Shown: positions 1 through 10,702 of the stretch, one piece after another
Numbering within the stretch: the first letter of the stretch is position 1
Layout of the letters: the number at the start of each line of letters is the position of its first letter
Assembly (NCBI GenBank): GCA_030549175.1
Contig: JAUKUA010000004.1
Location: forward strand, 2,790,001 to 2,854,000
Reading direction: 5' to 3'
Source of the DNA: Lasiosphaeris hirsuta
Lineage: Eukaryota; Ascomycota; Sordariomycetes; Sordariales; Lasiosphaeriaceae
Length of the DNA: 64,000 nt
The notes under the pieces: model-generated
What the model was told of the DNA's origin: nothing
Databases searched by the model: none
The model's input: only the letters and a program-made list of their open reading frames with translations
Made by a program: the position numbers and the translations under genes

Positions 1-485
1 TCAGGGGAGCGAAAGAAATCCCCCCCAGACGAACCGTTCCGTGAGTTCAAGCCAACCATTAGAGTTATGCGAGAATCAACACCTCCCCTATCTCTAGAGA
101 GCACAGGACCGAAAAAGTAGAAATATAGCCCGAGATATTGCCCAAGTGGTAGCTATTTTTATAATTTTTTTTTTTTTTTTTTTTTTTTGGCTTGTTAGCT
201 ATTTACATCTATGCATCAGTTGCGTCGCAGTCGTCTGCGAATATCGAAAGATATATAGGGATGTGCTACGCTGAGCCCTATGTGCGCTCCCACACAGTGC
301 TTTAGCGGAGCGAAACCACTTGTCCGCTGCCACCACCAGCTCCAATCCCGCGGGACGCAGTCGTCAGCTTCTCGTAAGCGTCAACATTGGAGTTTGTTCC
401 TTTTGGACTTTGTCAGAAGGGCCTTGATGGCCAGTTCGCTACGCCGTGGCGTGTCCAAGTAGTAGCAAGTGCCCGGCTGTCATGA
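1..485. other. Intergenic, no gene seen; 24-base poly-T run
   Basis: No convincing coding sequence. An uninterrupted run of T occupies about 165-188. The segment lies downstream of the Sar1-like gene, whose stop codon is at 486-488 on the minus strand, so the first few hundred bases may hold its 3' untranslated region. Confidence 0.5.
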
Positions 486-1167
486 TTAAACACGTTCGGC
501 AAGCCATTTGAGGCCGTCTCCATATCCAACGTTTGTAGTGAAAGAGCACATGAACAACTTGACTGGTCGATTTTCAGCTTGTGAAAGGTAAAGTCGCTCA
601 CGCAGGACGGCCTCGGTGACTGGTGGGGGACATCAGGATTAGCAGATAATACGTGCAATGCGAGAAGGCCAACATACCGCCGGCGGGTTGATCGATTTTA
701 GTGCCCATGACTGCGAATGGTTTACCCAGAAGTTCGTCAGTGATCAAGAGGGCGTGGAGCTCAGACTCGACGACATGGAAATTGTCAGAATCCGTGGCAT
801 CGACCACGAAGACGAAGGCGATGCCGTCGTAAATGTAGTCTTTCCACAACAGGCGGTCCTGCTTACGACCACTTATTGTAAACGTGCGAAATACCACATT
901 TCCCATCGTCAGCTCCTGCTCTCCAGTCCAATCCATGGTAAGCATATCGGTAGCCAGTTTATCTTCTTGCGAAAGTGCAACTGCAAGCTTCTGGAGCAGG
1001 CTTGTTTTGCCGGCTTTGGGTAGCCCCAGAAAGACGACCTTTGCTTTTTTTGGCTCCGGCATTGCTTTCTTTGGTTCCGACATTATTTGCTTTGATTCCG
1101 GCTTTGCTTGCTTTGATTCCGGCTTTGCTTGCTTTGGTTCCGACATTGCTTTCTCTGGTTCCGACAT
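486..1167 (-). CDS. Divergent Sar1/Arf-like small GTPase with Lys/Pro/Glu-rich repeat N-terminus
   Basis: Two exons, 678-1167 and 486-619, separated by a 58-base intron (620-677, GTATGT donor, CAG acceptor). They join in frame to about 207 residues, close to Sar1 length. The body matches Sar1: P-loop GLPKAGKTS, TMGNVVFRTF, LLWKDY, DATDSDNF, G4 motif TKID, LFMCS and a C-terminal YGDGLKWLAERV. Sar1 is the ER GTPase that starts COPII vesicle coats. Two things are odd. The DLGGH switch II motif reads TISGR, so the catalytic His and the Mg-site Asp are gone. The membrane-inserting amphipathic N-terminus is replaced by about 40 residues of near-repeats (SEPKQA, KPESKQA, MPEPKKA). An ATG exists upstream at 1335, but the one at 1167 precedes the repeat block and is preferred. 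It is probably a paralogue that binds but does not hydrolyse GTP. The family call is firm; the function is inferred. Confidence 0.78.
1050..1167 (-). repeat. Imperfect tandem coding repeat in the GTPase N-terminus
   Basis: About five imperfect units based on a 21-base period (plus-strand core gctttgattccggctttgct) encode SEPKQA/KPESKQA-type units. The two central units are identical, which suggests recent slippage or unequal exchange. Confidence 0.7.
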
Positions 1168-1553
1168 TTCGATGTGACAGCCTATTGGTGGCCCTGACCG
1201 TGGTGTGGCTGCAAGGTGTTGTGTGGAAAAAGTGGAGGTGGAGGATGTATAAGGTGCGAGTTCGAGTTGACGATCGGTGGGTGTATCTTGACGGTCTTTA
1301 GTAATGAGAGACGAAGAGCGAGGAGGGGGAAACATTTTTTCTTAAATAGATGTAACTAAACGTTTAAAAAAATTAATTTCTCAACGCCACACCCGACGTT
1401 GTTGAAACTTGATGACTCATTCTTTCTTCAATAGATAAATATTAGGTTTTTGCATCAAGTCGACACCTAGTCAGGCACACCAAAATTCCCCCTTAAGCTT
1501 TTAGGTGATCTCGTGACGCCGTCCGGTGCCCTAATAACTGTCCCAACTGTGCC
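1168..1553. other. Intergenic between the GTPase and a hydrolase relic
   Basis: Upstream side of the Sar1-like gene. Its 5' untranslated region and promoter should lie here. No other gene or clear element is seen. Confidence 0.4.
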
Positions 1554-2443
1554 CTAACGATCCGCCAGGGCAAGCCCCGAGAGCGTCAAGCCCACCTCCA
1601 CCCCCATAGCCAACAAATGCGGTACATTCAACGCCCTCAACATCTCAGCCGCCTCACGGCTCTGCTCCAACCCCAGCGCTCTCATGCTATCTACGCAGCG
1701 GTGGTGGATCACGCCGGGCGCTTCGCCAAAGTACCGCGTCCATGACCAGTTTGAATCCCGCCGCCTTGGGGCTCTCAAACCTTACCATCCCGTTGTGGTC
1801 GGCTGGGATAGCGGCGCGCTCCGTGTCGTCATATGTCGGGGTTGCGCTTTCTGATGTCAGAATGTACATTCTGCCGAGCGTGGGCAGTTGTTCCCAGTAG
1901 AAGTAGAGGTGAAATTTGCGCATGATGGGCTCGAAGTAGTCTTGGGTTGATGAGAGACGGGTGTGGATAAGTGAGCTTACATTGTGAGGGGTGCCGAAGA
2001 AGAGGATACCGAGGTGCAGGTGTAGATTGCGTAGTCATGGGACACCTTTTCCCCGGTACGCGTCGAAGGACATCAATGAGACGCATGATCCACGAGAGAA
2101 TGTGGGCGTGGAAGGACGACCACCGCTGAGCGAGGGAAATTCTGCATCGTACCCCCATACCAACACGCGGGCGTTCTTGATGTACTTCGGGAGAAATCTA
2201 GCATCTCCGCCGAGACCGTGGACGGCAGCAATGCTACAGGTGGAGGATATGTCAGGTGTTCAAGTTTTTTTTCTACAGCGGTAAAGCCTTGAACTCACTC
2301 GACGTCGGTCTTTGCGGGGTCCAGTGGACCGTAAATCTCGTGGATTCCGTGCAGCTTTTCCTGTGGCTGAGCCGTCTTCAGTTTCGAGAATGACAAAAGA
2401 CACTGCAGTCGGATTCGGATTGCTTCTGGAGAATGATCTCGCA
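1554..2443 (-). pseudogene. Decayed SERAC1-like alpha/beta hydrolase (NLR-type effector domain relic)
   Basis: Reading the minus strand from about 2440, EIYGPLDPAKTDV leads across a plausible intron (GTGAGT donor, CTGTAG acceptor) into DIAAVHGLGGDA and NARVLVWGYDAEFPSL. This is the start of the lipase-like domain found in SERAC1-type proteins and many fungal NLR-like proteins. Later pieces are GILFFGTPH and a segment with ILTSESATPTYDDTERAAIPADH. The pieces lie in different frames. The stretch between the first GG-D-A motif and the oxyanion region is shortened, a stop follows FDAYRGKGVP, and the nucleophile GHSLGG segment is missing. A frame change near 1750 is needed to reach the last open segment. 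I conclude it is a broken gene. No NACHT or NB-ARC domain is present in the window beside it. Confidence 0.65.
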
Positions 2444-2872
2444 GTCCACTGTCCGTGATAAATTTCTGCTCTTCAGGCCGCGGCTATGCAAACAGCTGGA
2501 ATCCTTTTGACCACGAGTGGTCTCAGACGAGGTCCGTTGACGTTGTGTCAGGGGTTGCAGACCGCACGAATCCGCGCACCAACACAGTCTTACAGTCGCG
2601 TAGACTCAATTCGCCGTGTTTCGTATCAGAGCCATCGAGGCCAAGCAGCCAATACCATGCCATGAAGAAGTCTCCGGGGAGCTCCTCGGGAAAGGACAAG
2701 ACGGAGACGAGTAGGCGATAATTAAAACATGGCTCTTATACGTCCTAAGTAAATACAGAACCAATTCCGGTCGCGCTTCCACTGCATTGGGAGGCTTGGG
2801 GTTGTGAAAGAATCATGGAGACATTTCGGTCTAATTGACAGCGCTGGGTCCTGCGAGGACCGCCAATGTTAC
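2444..2872. other. Intergenic, no gene recognised
   Basis: Lies upstream of the hydrolase relic and downstream of the P450 stop codon at 2873. An open frame reads through part of it but shows no family features. Confidence 0.4.
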
Positions 2873-4559
2873 TCAGTACCTCTGGACCGCGACTTTGCAT
2901 CCGTCAGCGCTCGAGAGAACGAGACTCAGGACCTGCCGTTCGGTGCCCACCGGCTCTACCTTCTCCCCAGCTGGCAGCTCAATTATGCGAATTGTCTGGA
3001 GGAGTCGGACAATTGTGTACGAGACTTCCATCAGTGCAAAGTCCTCCCCGAGGCACTGTCTAGGACCGCCGATAAAGGGGGAGTAACCCCAGCCAATATC
3101 GTCCAGTTCCCCAGTCTCCCATCTTTCCGGCCGAAAGTTGTCTGCGTCTTCACCAAAGATGTTTTTCTTCCGAGACGTCACGTACTGTGAGAAGAAAACC
3201 ATCTCTCCCTTCCTCACCATCATTGGGCTTGTGCCATCTGGGCCACCCCCTGTCGGGAGGATGGTGGTCCGAACTGCCTCACGGTTATTGACCGGCACGG
3301 GAGGGTAGAGCCGAAGGCTTTCTTTCACCACGGAGGAGAGGAAAGATATTGCCCTGATTTGCTCTCGTGTCGGGCTTGTCAGGTCGCCCATAACGGTTTT
3401 GACCTCGTGGCGTAACCGCTCCATCACAGCTGGGTGGCGCACAAGAAGGCGAAAGGTCCACGACAAGCAACATGCCGTGGTATCACGGCCTGCAAGTAAG
3501 ACGTTGAGCAACTGGTCGCGAAGGTCGGTCTCGGTGGCGGATTCCTGAGCAACCTGTCTGATAAACCACGAGGCCGAATCCTGCTGTGCCGCACTCTCAT
3601 TCTCATTCGCCTTGTTGTCGCCGCCGATTGTTTTCTTCATGAACCCTTGTTCTCGAATATACCGCTCGACGAAATGGTGAACATTGCGGCAGGCTTTGCG
3701 AAAGGCCGATGGGCTGTACATGAAATGAAACGGGGCAATTCGAAAGCGTTTGGCGAGGCCCTCCTGTGCAAGGTTGAAGCTCTCAGCAAATTCCCGGCTG
3801 TCGGCAGCCTGATCGATATCGGCCCGCAGACTGTAGACGGATCGTCCAAAGAGTAGGTCAGTGGCGATATCCAACGTAAGTTTGAAGAAGAGGGGCTGCA
3901 AGTCCACGAGCCCGTCGGACATGCAGTTGATTAGGTTTCCAACGTGTTCGTGGAAGCGTCGGTTGTCTTGGTATTGCGCCCGAACGAACTGCTTTCGCAA
4001 GAGTCCCCGTGAGTGTTTCCAGGCGGCTCCTCCCTGGGTGAAGATGCCGTGGCCCAGAAGCGGTGCGAAGACAGACGGGCGGACTCCGAATCCGTAGTCC
4101 TTGAAGTTGGTCGAGAGAAGGGCTTCGATGTTCTTGGGATGCAGGACGTGAAAGGCGCGAGGGCCAACCAAGAGATGCTGGCAAAGCATGTTCCGAGGCT
4201 CGTGGTCTTTGGCGATGGAGCATAGAAAGGCGAGAAGGCGGCCATCAGCATTGGAGTCCCAGAGTTGCTTGATGCGATCAACACCAAAGGGCCATCGCTT
4301 CGGGACCTCGGGCGGCAGCTCACAGCCACGCTCGCGACCGTAGAGAGTGTCGGCCTGTGCGAGAACAAATTTGTTAGCCAGGCGAGATGTGTATCCAGGG
4401 TAAATGCAGGATTCCCACCCGGTATTCCAAAGCTCTTCCCAGGGCCGTAAAGAGCATGTGAACGATTGCGAAGCCAGCGATGCCGAAGGCTAGCATCCAA
4501 GGAGACCAGCTGTTGGCCAAATTAACATGTGCCAAAGCACCAAAGTCCAACGAATCCAT
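2873..4559 (-). CDS. Cytochrome P450, CYP52-like (fatty acid/alkane hydroxylase type)
   Basis: Two exons, 4419-4559 and 2873-4354, split by a 64-base intron (4355-4418, GTGGGA donor, GGCTAAC branch, CACAG acceptor). They give about 540 residues, normal for CYP52-like enzymes. Exon 1 encodes an N-terminal membrane anchor (about residues 19-42). The body has PEVPKRWPFG, LGHGIFTQGG..WKHSR (C-helix), AGRDTTA (I-helix oxygen site), ESLRLYPPVP (ExxR), FRPERW and the heme-binding loop FIGGPRQCLGEDFA with Cys481. Family members are ER-bound monooxygenases that oxidise the ends of fatty acids or alkanes, using electrons from cytochrome P450 reductase. All diagnostic residues are present and no damage is visible. 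No biosynthetic partner is adjacent. The exact CYP subfamily cannot be settled by eye. Confidence 0.92.
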
Positions 4560-5980
4560 TTTTTCCGCAAGGTGAAGAGTTCGCGGTGGTACTATCTTTA
4601 CACAAGGGCGATTGGACGCTGGCCTGGAAAGGTCTGGATCCGTCGGGTGTGTTTCGGGACCCCGCTGGGCGATTATTCTCTCTACGAGGAAAACACCTCG
4701 TCGGTCTTGAAGTGCAGGAGCGGCCCTACGCTTTCATCGGCCCGTACCTTTGGTAACTTACGCCAAATCCTCCAGCTGCCCAGGAAGTCAGGGAAGGAGC
4801 GAGCGGAGCGGGCCACCCTGACGGATCCCGCCATTGTGACGAATAAATGCCATTGTTGGGGGTAACTATAGGTTCCCGCATCATCCAACCCTGCTTTATG
4901 CAGAGTGTGTAGTCGAGCCCTAGGACAGCACTTGTGCATTGTCGCCCGCAACTAATTTCAAGGGCGTCGCCCGCTTCGCGAAAAAAAAATAAATAAAAGA
5001 GGGAGATGAATCGCCCCTCACCATCTCATCAACATGCCGCTGGGCCTCGAATGCCTCCATGATGCCAGCCCCGAGGACGAGCGGGACGATTTAGTTGAGT
5101 GTGTTTCGCCGCTCTAAAATCGACGACCACCCATACTCATAGTCACGTTTTTTTCGTCAGCTTTGATCTTACGTAGCACAGCCTTGCGAGAAGGTACAGT
5201 TTTTTACCAAGAGCCTAAAAATGGTCCCCGTGTAAGCAGAGGCCTAGAATCCGCAATGGCCACCACCCAAAACTTGGACAATTTTGTCCTTTTCAACATG
5301 CCCTTTACCTACCGTTCCTCAGGTTTTAAGGGTCTACAAAGGTAGTCTCTGCTGCTACCCGGCCCCTATTATCAGAAAGGAAGGATTCGGGGTGACAGGT
5401 CTGGAAAAGCTAGCTATCGACTAGATGCCATGCACAGCCGGCTCACTAGGGACACCAAGCCATAGAGAGAGCATAGTCTAAGTCTATACCATGGGGTATA
5501 ATCAATAACAATAGTCCCACTGGCTCTGTCAGCAAAGAACAAAACGAGGTCAGCGCGTTGATCGGCCTGTCCCAGATGAAGGTCCTTGGTTGTCCATTTT
5601 CGCCGTCGGAGCCTGCGGCGCACATTGAGTTGATACAGATCCGCCGTATAACAAGGGGCCGTGCCGAGATATACAAGGTATGCGGCACACGCGATGGGGT
5701 TAAGGTGACCATGCTCTGTCGCATATCTTGTCCTTCCAGCTCATCGTGAGATTGTACAGCATGGCGGGTCCGCGAGGGCAGGCCGGGCCCGGGCGTGATA
5801 AAAATCTTTCCCTCTTCCGTAGGTAGCGACTCGGACGGGATAGAGGAAGGCGTGGCCGTGAGGGAGTATCTGGCCGAGAAGAATCCTGATGACTTTTCAA
5901 GCGGTAAAGATTGGCATTACGCGCAGTACCTGAGGCATTGAAGACACACGAACAAGCTGGGCCAACAATTCACCAAATTC
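4560..5980. other. Gene-poor stretch with possible coding fragments
   Basis: No complete gene could be built. A plus-strand open piece at 5034-5099 (MPLGLECLHDASPEDERDD) ends at a GTGTGT donor-like site. Another at about 5822-5939 contains EEGVAVREYLAEKNPDDFSS and ends in a stop. Segments between them are open but lie in other frames, and the simplest splices hit stops. It may be a decayed gene. Elsewhere the stretch holds the upstream side of the P450 gene. Confidence 0.35.
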
Positions 5981-7319
5981 CTAATCCTCCACCTTAATCT
6001 CCGGCCTCGCCTCCCGCAACAGCACCTCAAAATATGGCTGATTCCACTCCCCATCCCCGGGCGACGGCTTGAAGGCATCCTGTCCACCACACGCCGCATC
6101 ATAATTCGGCGACGCCGCATCACTCGTCCCATCCGACACTCCCCCACCCTTTGCCCAGACAAAAGCATCCGCGAGATCCAGTCCGGTGCCCTCAGCTGAA
6201 GGCAACCTACCAAACCCGGCGCCGTTGACATTGCACCACCTCGTCCAGTCGTAGCGCAGACCGAGCACGCCGTTGCGGCTCGTGTCCATGACGGCGTGGT
6301 TGGGTAGGCCCGCCTTGCCGAGCAGTCCGCCGAGGAGTCGGACCCAGGCTTGTTCGTTCTGTGCCCAGTTCTGGCCTTCGCGCGTGGTGGCGAACTCGCC
6401 GGGGGAGAGGTCCCTGGTTACAGGCTGTCATTAATCCGGGTCTAGACGAACAGGGTAGGCTTGAGGCATACCACGCGTTCCAATGCCCAATATTCACCCC
6501 AAACCCGCGCAGCTGGCTAGGTCGGCCTGCCGCCTTGTACGCCGCGTCGAACTCGTTGACCGCCGGCTTGTTGTTGGCGTCCCATCCGAGCGAGCCACCG
6601 TGGCCGGCATCCAGGTACAGGACGACGTTGGGGAGGTTTAGTGTCTTGAGCGCGTATGCGATGTTGGCACGGAAGCTCGCTGCCGAAGCACGGCAGGCGG
6701 CAAGGTCGGCGTTTATGACGAGTCGGGTGAGGGCCTGGGGCTCGATGACGATGGCGAAGGCAGTGCGGGGGTGGGACTTGAGAGTGGTTGCGAGGGCTGC
6801 ATCACCATTAGTCGTGCGCTGTCTGGCGGGGGAAAGAGACAGGAGTGACATACCGTCAACCCACGTCTTCTGGTATGCCTCGAGGCCAAGTGGGTTAAAG
6901 TTTCGGGAGCTGCAGTCGGCAGACTTTGTCCCATGGAGCACCAGACCCACGATACGATCACAAGGGACTCCGAACGCAGCATTTTCTACCTGAGATAAAT
7001 GCGTTGCGTTGCTCCTGGGGGTTTCCTGGTGAGATGCGTGCTCTCCGCCACGTACCAAGGTCACTTACAACCACAAGAACGATCCCACATCCGCAACCTT
7101 CAAGGCCTTTTTCTTCAACGCTAGGTCCTTGATAACCTCGGCAGCGGCGAGTACCTGGTCTCGGTAAATTGAATTCGTGTGGAGACGGTAGCTCTTCCAG
7201 ACGTTCAATGTGGCATTCAGGGACACGAGCGGACAATTCACCGCGTCCTGCCTGGACACGTGCGCCGAGAAGGCCGCGGCACCGACACCGAGATAGGCAA
7301 GGAGATTAACTGTCTTCAT
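5981..7319 (-). CDS. Secreted GH6-like (cellobiohydrolase/endoglucanase family) protein with altered active site
   Basis: Four exons (7069-7319, 6854-7014, 6472-6796, 5981-6413) with introns of 54, 57 and 58 bases give 389 residues, the size of a GH6 catalytic domain with no cellulose-binding module. Residues 1 to about 20 look like a signal peptide. GH6 landmarks are clear: FLWL, NLPNVVLYLDAGHGGSLGW, LRGFGVNIGHWNAW, WCNVNGAGFG and VWAKGGGVSDGTSD. GH6 enzymes invert beta-1,4-glucan bonds using a general acid Asp in the motif IEPD(S/A)L. Here that motif is IEPQAL, so the acid is Gln158. The usual YDLPDRDC loop reads HGTKSADC: the secondary Asp is kept (Asp117), but the neighbouring Arg and Tyr are lost. 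A Trp of the AGWLGW loop is Ser. It is probably a non-hydrolytic or weakly active family member. All splice joins keep frame and similarity. Confidence 0.88.
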
Positions 7320-8392
7320 AATGGTTCAGCAGTGCGAAAAGAATTGACAAACAGAAAGCAGGTGACTTCAAATCTGGAAATGATATCCCTTCATTTAAGT
7401 ACCCGTAGTGCGTCAATAGATAAACTGGAACTGTCTGCCAAACGAACCCGGATTCAACCGGTTGTCCGATCAGGTTCGCAGAGATACGAGATGCATACAA
7501 CCTAAATCCTCAGCGGCACCCAATGATGTGTTACGGTATATATAGGGTAAGCATAGAGGACAGGCTGGGCAATCTATTTCCTCTACCCTCCCCGCGTTCT
7601 CGACTGAGGGGCTCGCGGCTCAGCTCCCGAAAACTTCAATCTTGACGCCGGCTGCCTGGACTCTTGGTTAACTCTCTGGTTGCTACCTTGTCCGAACTCC
7701 GAATGTCAAATTATCAGTCCCCCTTTTGTTGGGGATGTCACATGTCGGGTGCGAGCGAGGGATTGCGGCAAACATAAGGTAAGTAAAGCTGCTATCCAAC
7801 GGATTCTCGTCCTCGTCCCACGCCATTCCGACGACTCGACAACGCGCTCTCATCGGCCCCCAACAAGATACCCCAACCATTGAAATTTCGTTTCAACGGT
7901 ACCCCCCCCCCCCCCATTTTCGTCTGTCATATTCTTCCTCCTGACCCAGCCCTTATTAGTATCTATCATCCGTTAGCCGCCCCCAAGACCTTGCCCATTG
8001 TCGGCCGTCACCTGCAGCACTTTTGCAAGGCCCCAAAAAGGCCGCAATGACCAGATAGGTCAAACGTCTTTGTTAGGTGAGTTAGGCAGCAACGAGCTGC
8101 CCTGGCGGTGTGGCCCGAGCTCATTGCCCCACCACCTGCTGTCCCCAGTATTTCCCCACGCCAGCCCTCTGCGTTCTCCCCTAGGCAGAAAAACCTCCCA
8201 CAACGCAACCGTATAAGGTACCTACCATTGTACTTTCTCCATTTGTTGCCGTGATTTCTGCCATGGAAACTCTCAGACGGGGGGATTTCCTCTACCAAAG
8301 CTAGCGTTTTTGCAAAGTTTGCATCCTGAAGCGTCGGATACATTCGAGCCGTGACCGCGATGGATTGATGACGGCTGGTACGAGCACAGGCC
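7320..8392. other. Divergent intergenic region, GH6-like gene and HET gene promoters
   Basis: Holds the upstream sides of the minus-strand GH6-like gene and the plus-strand HET gene. A run of 14 C lies at 7902-7915. Several short open frames overlap here but show no family features. Confidence 0.5.
7537..7544 (-). promoter_or_regulatory. TATA-like box of the GH6-like gene
   Basis: The palindromic TATATATA lies about 218 bases upstream of the GH6-like start codon. Spacing to a transcription start is unknown, so this is tentative. Confidence 0.35.
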
Positions 8393-10702
8393 ATGCCACC
8401 AACAAATCCCTTCGCGCAGGACCAACAACCACGGCAGGCAGAGGCACAGCAGCAAGAGAAACAGCAAGAGAAACAGCAAGAAGGGGAATCGCGGGAAGAA
8501 GAACGGCAGAAAGAGAAACAGCAGAAAGACGAGCAACAGGGAAGGGAACAGTGCCCTTGCTGCGCAGATCTTGACATACGCAACCCCGTTGAATGGCAGA
8601 GGAGCTCGTCCAGGTTCAGAGACGGATTTGAGCACAAGTCTTGCAGGAGATACTTGGAGCGACAAGACCTCGTGCGTTTCGGCGGAAACAAAACAGACCC
8701 GAGATGTGCTATCTGTTCAGTATTTCTAGCAGCCGTCGAGGAATCGGGTTGGGAACCCGAAGGAGGCCCAAGAGCGACGATTGAGGTGTGTCTCTTTTTC
8801 GACAACGAGAGTACCGACGCCATCTTCTCTGCCCCTCAGCAGGTTTCTACGCCACCACTACACGGACAACTCCAGGCCTATCAACAGCGCCTCCTAGCCG
8901 CAAGCTCGTTGGAAGAGGCAGCCGCCTTTGAAGCCGAACTTGCGGTTGCTTTATTCGGTGCGAGGGCTGGCCCTTTACCTTCAGGACCTGGAACAAGGGT
9001 GACGGATCAACCCGACACCAACCAAAACACTAGAGCGATCCGAAGGAGGCCGGAGTTTTCTCCAGCCGTCCGAGCAGATACTGTTCTCTCATTCATCAAG
9101 ACCCATTTGGAGACATGCCTTCGAGAGCATGGCGCACCATGCGAGCAGAGGCCACCACCAACCTTGCCTTGCCGCGTTATCGAGGTTGGCATGGGAACAA
9201 TGGCAGAAACAGACGGCGACGATATCATCAGACTGCGGGAAACCAACCCAGTGACGACGGGTCGCTACATTGCATTGTCGTACTGCTGGGGCAACGGCAA
9301 TTCGGTGACGACTACCGCGTCTACCATCAAGCAGCTGAAATCCGGAATCTCGCGGAGAATGCTCCCAAGGACCCTCCAGGACGCCGTGGAATTCACCAGA
9401 GAGCTCGGAATCCCCTACTTATGGATAGATGCACTTTGCATCATCCAAGACAGCGCTTCTGACTGGGAGACGGAATCCGCCAAGATGGGAGAAATTTACA
9501 ACAACGCATTCCTGACCGTGGCCGCCAGCTCTGCCCCTTCGGCAGGTGACGGCTTTCTGCGGCGGCACCAAGAGCCAGCGGAGCTCAAGGTCAAGTGGCC
9601 GGACGGGGTGACGGCCAGAGCGAGAATAGGCCCCCCCGGCCTTTTGTCCCCTCTCGATTCGGAGCCCTGGTACCAACGGGGATGGACGTTTCAGGAGCAG
9701 CTCCTCTCAGCCAGGCTGGTCACCTACTCGGACAGAGAGGTGCAGTGGGCGTGCCCATCCGTCCGGGCGTGTGAGTGCGGAGGGAGCGATGGCGCCAAAA
9801 ATCTCACCCCACAGACTCATGACGACCATTTTCCTACTGCGCTGTGGCAGCTCGCTGACCGAGCAAAAGCGCCCGATTTTTGGGTCAACTTGGTCAACAG
9901 CTACTCGGCTCGAAGTCTTACAGTGGAGAGAGACAGGCTGCCGGCACTTTCGGGAATTGCCTCGCGTATTGGTCGCTTGACAGAGTCGTCGTACCTCGCA
10001 GGGCTATGGGCGGGAGACGTTCTGTCCGGCCTCTGCTGGTCTCGAAGAGTCCCTGCCGCCGTGGGGGTGTCACCAGGCACCTATCGAGCCCCTACCTTCT
10101 CATGGGCTTCTGTGGACGGACCGATCCACTATTGTCACCGCGACAGGGCAAGGGACGTAAAGGAGCCAGACTTGGCGCCTCAGAGCATAGATGCTTCGAC
10201 TACCGTCGACGGCCTGAATCCCTTCGGCGTGGTAACCGAGGGCTGGATCAAAGTTCGAGCGCCGATCATGTCGTGTACGGTCCAGGGTCAGACAGCCTTT
10301 CTGAAGGATGGCGGGCAAAGGCATGGAGAGAACTTCGGTCCGGATATGCATCTCGGCGGATTTTCGTACCGGGATGGCGACGGCAACACTCAAACCTCGG
10401 CCGCGAGGCTTTCTTCCCTAGTTCCCGCCTCCAACAACTCATCTTCTCCTGGCAACATCGCGTCCCTCTCATTCAACTCCGACTCCAGTACCGAGAGGTT
10501 CCCAGCCTGGTTGCTGTATATTGGCTGCCGCGACTATGGGAACGATACGCCGTCTCACAAACACCCTACCATGATCCACCTCGTTCTCGGAAAGTCCCCC
10601 CGCAACCCCGAGGTATACGAAAGACTGGGCCTGCTTGTTGCGTCGCCTTCCTTTCCGATTCCTGTCTCTGAAGACTCGGTTGAGACTGTTACTATTGTTT
10701 AA
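8393..10702 (+). CDS. HET-domain (heterokaryon incompatibility) protein
   Basis: A single exon encodes 769 residues. The N-terminus (about residues 8-58) is very rich in Gln and Glu. A CPCC pair and a CAIC pair follow, within a common fungal N-terminal module. The HET domain starts near residue 291 with RYIALSYCWG and continues through PRTLQDAVEFTRELGIPYLWIDALCIIQDS, EIYNNAFLTVAAS and the RGWTFQEQLLSARLV box. HET proteins take part in nonself recognition and the cell death that follows fusion of incompatible hyphae; many are stand-alone genes of unknown partner. The first ATG of the open frame is used. No frameshift or missing HET motif is seen. Family assignment is firm; specificity is unknown. 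Confidence 0.92.
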   Translation: MPPTNPFAQDQQPRQAEAQQQEKQQEKQQEGESREEERQKEKQQKDEQQGREQCPCCADLDIRNPVEWQRSSSRFRDGFEHKSCRRYLERQDLVRFGGNKTDPRCAICSVFLAAVEESGWEPEGGPRATIEVCLFFDNESTDAIFSAPQQVSTPPLHGQLQAYQQRLLAASSLEEAAAFEAELAVALFGARAGPLPSGPGTRVTDQPDTNQNTRAIRRRPEFSPAVRADTVLSFIKTHLETCLREHGAPCEQRPPPTLPCRVIEVGMGTMAETDGDDIIRLRETNPVTTGRYIALSYCWGNGNSVTTTASTIKQLKSGISRRMLPRTLQDAVEFTRELGIPYLWIDALCIIQDSASDWETESAKMGEIYNNAFLTVAASSAPSAGDGFLRRHQEPAELKVKWPDGVTARARIGPPGLLSPLDSEPWYQRGWTFQEQLLSARLVTYSDREVQWACPSVRACECGGSDGAKNLTPQTHDDHFPTALWQLADRAKAPDFWVNLVNSYSARSLTVERDRLPALSGIASRIGRLTESSYLAGLWAGDVLSGLCWSRRVPAAVGVSPGTYRAPTFSWASVDGPIHYCHRDRARDVKEPDLAPQSIDASTTVDGLNPFGVVTEGWIKVRAPIMSCTVQGQTAFLKDGGQRHGENFGPDMHLGGFSYRDGDGNTQTSAARLSSLVPASNNSSSPGNIASLSFNSDSSTERFPAWLLYIGCRDYGNDTPSHKHPTMIHLVLGKSPRNPEVYERLGLLVASPSFPIPVSEDSVETVTIV
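8420..8555 (+). repeat. Gln/Glu-rich low-complexity coding repeat
   Basis: Repeats of the type cagcaagagaaa encode QQEKQQEKQQE and related runs in the N-terminus of the HET protein. The glutamine-rich reading frame is intact. Confidence 0.65.
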
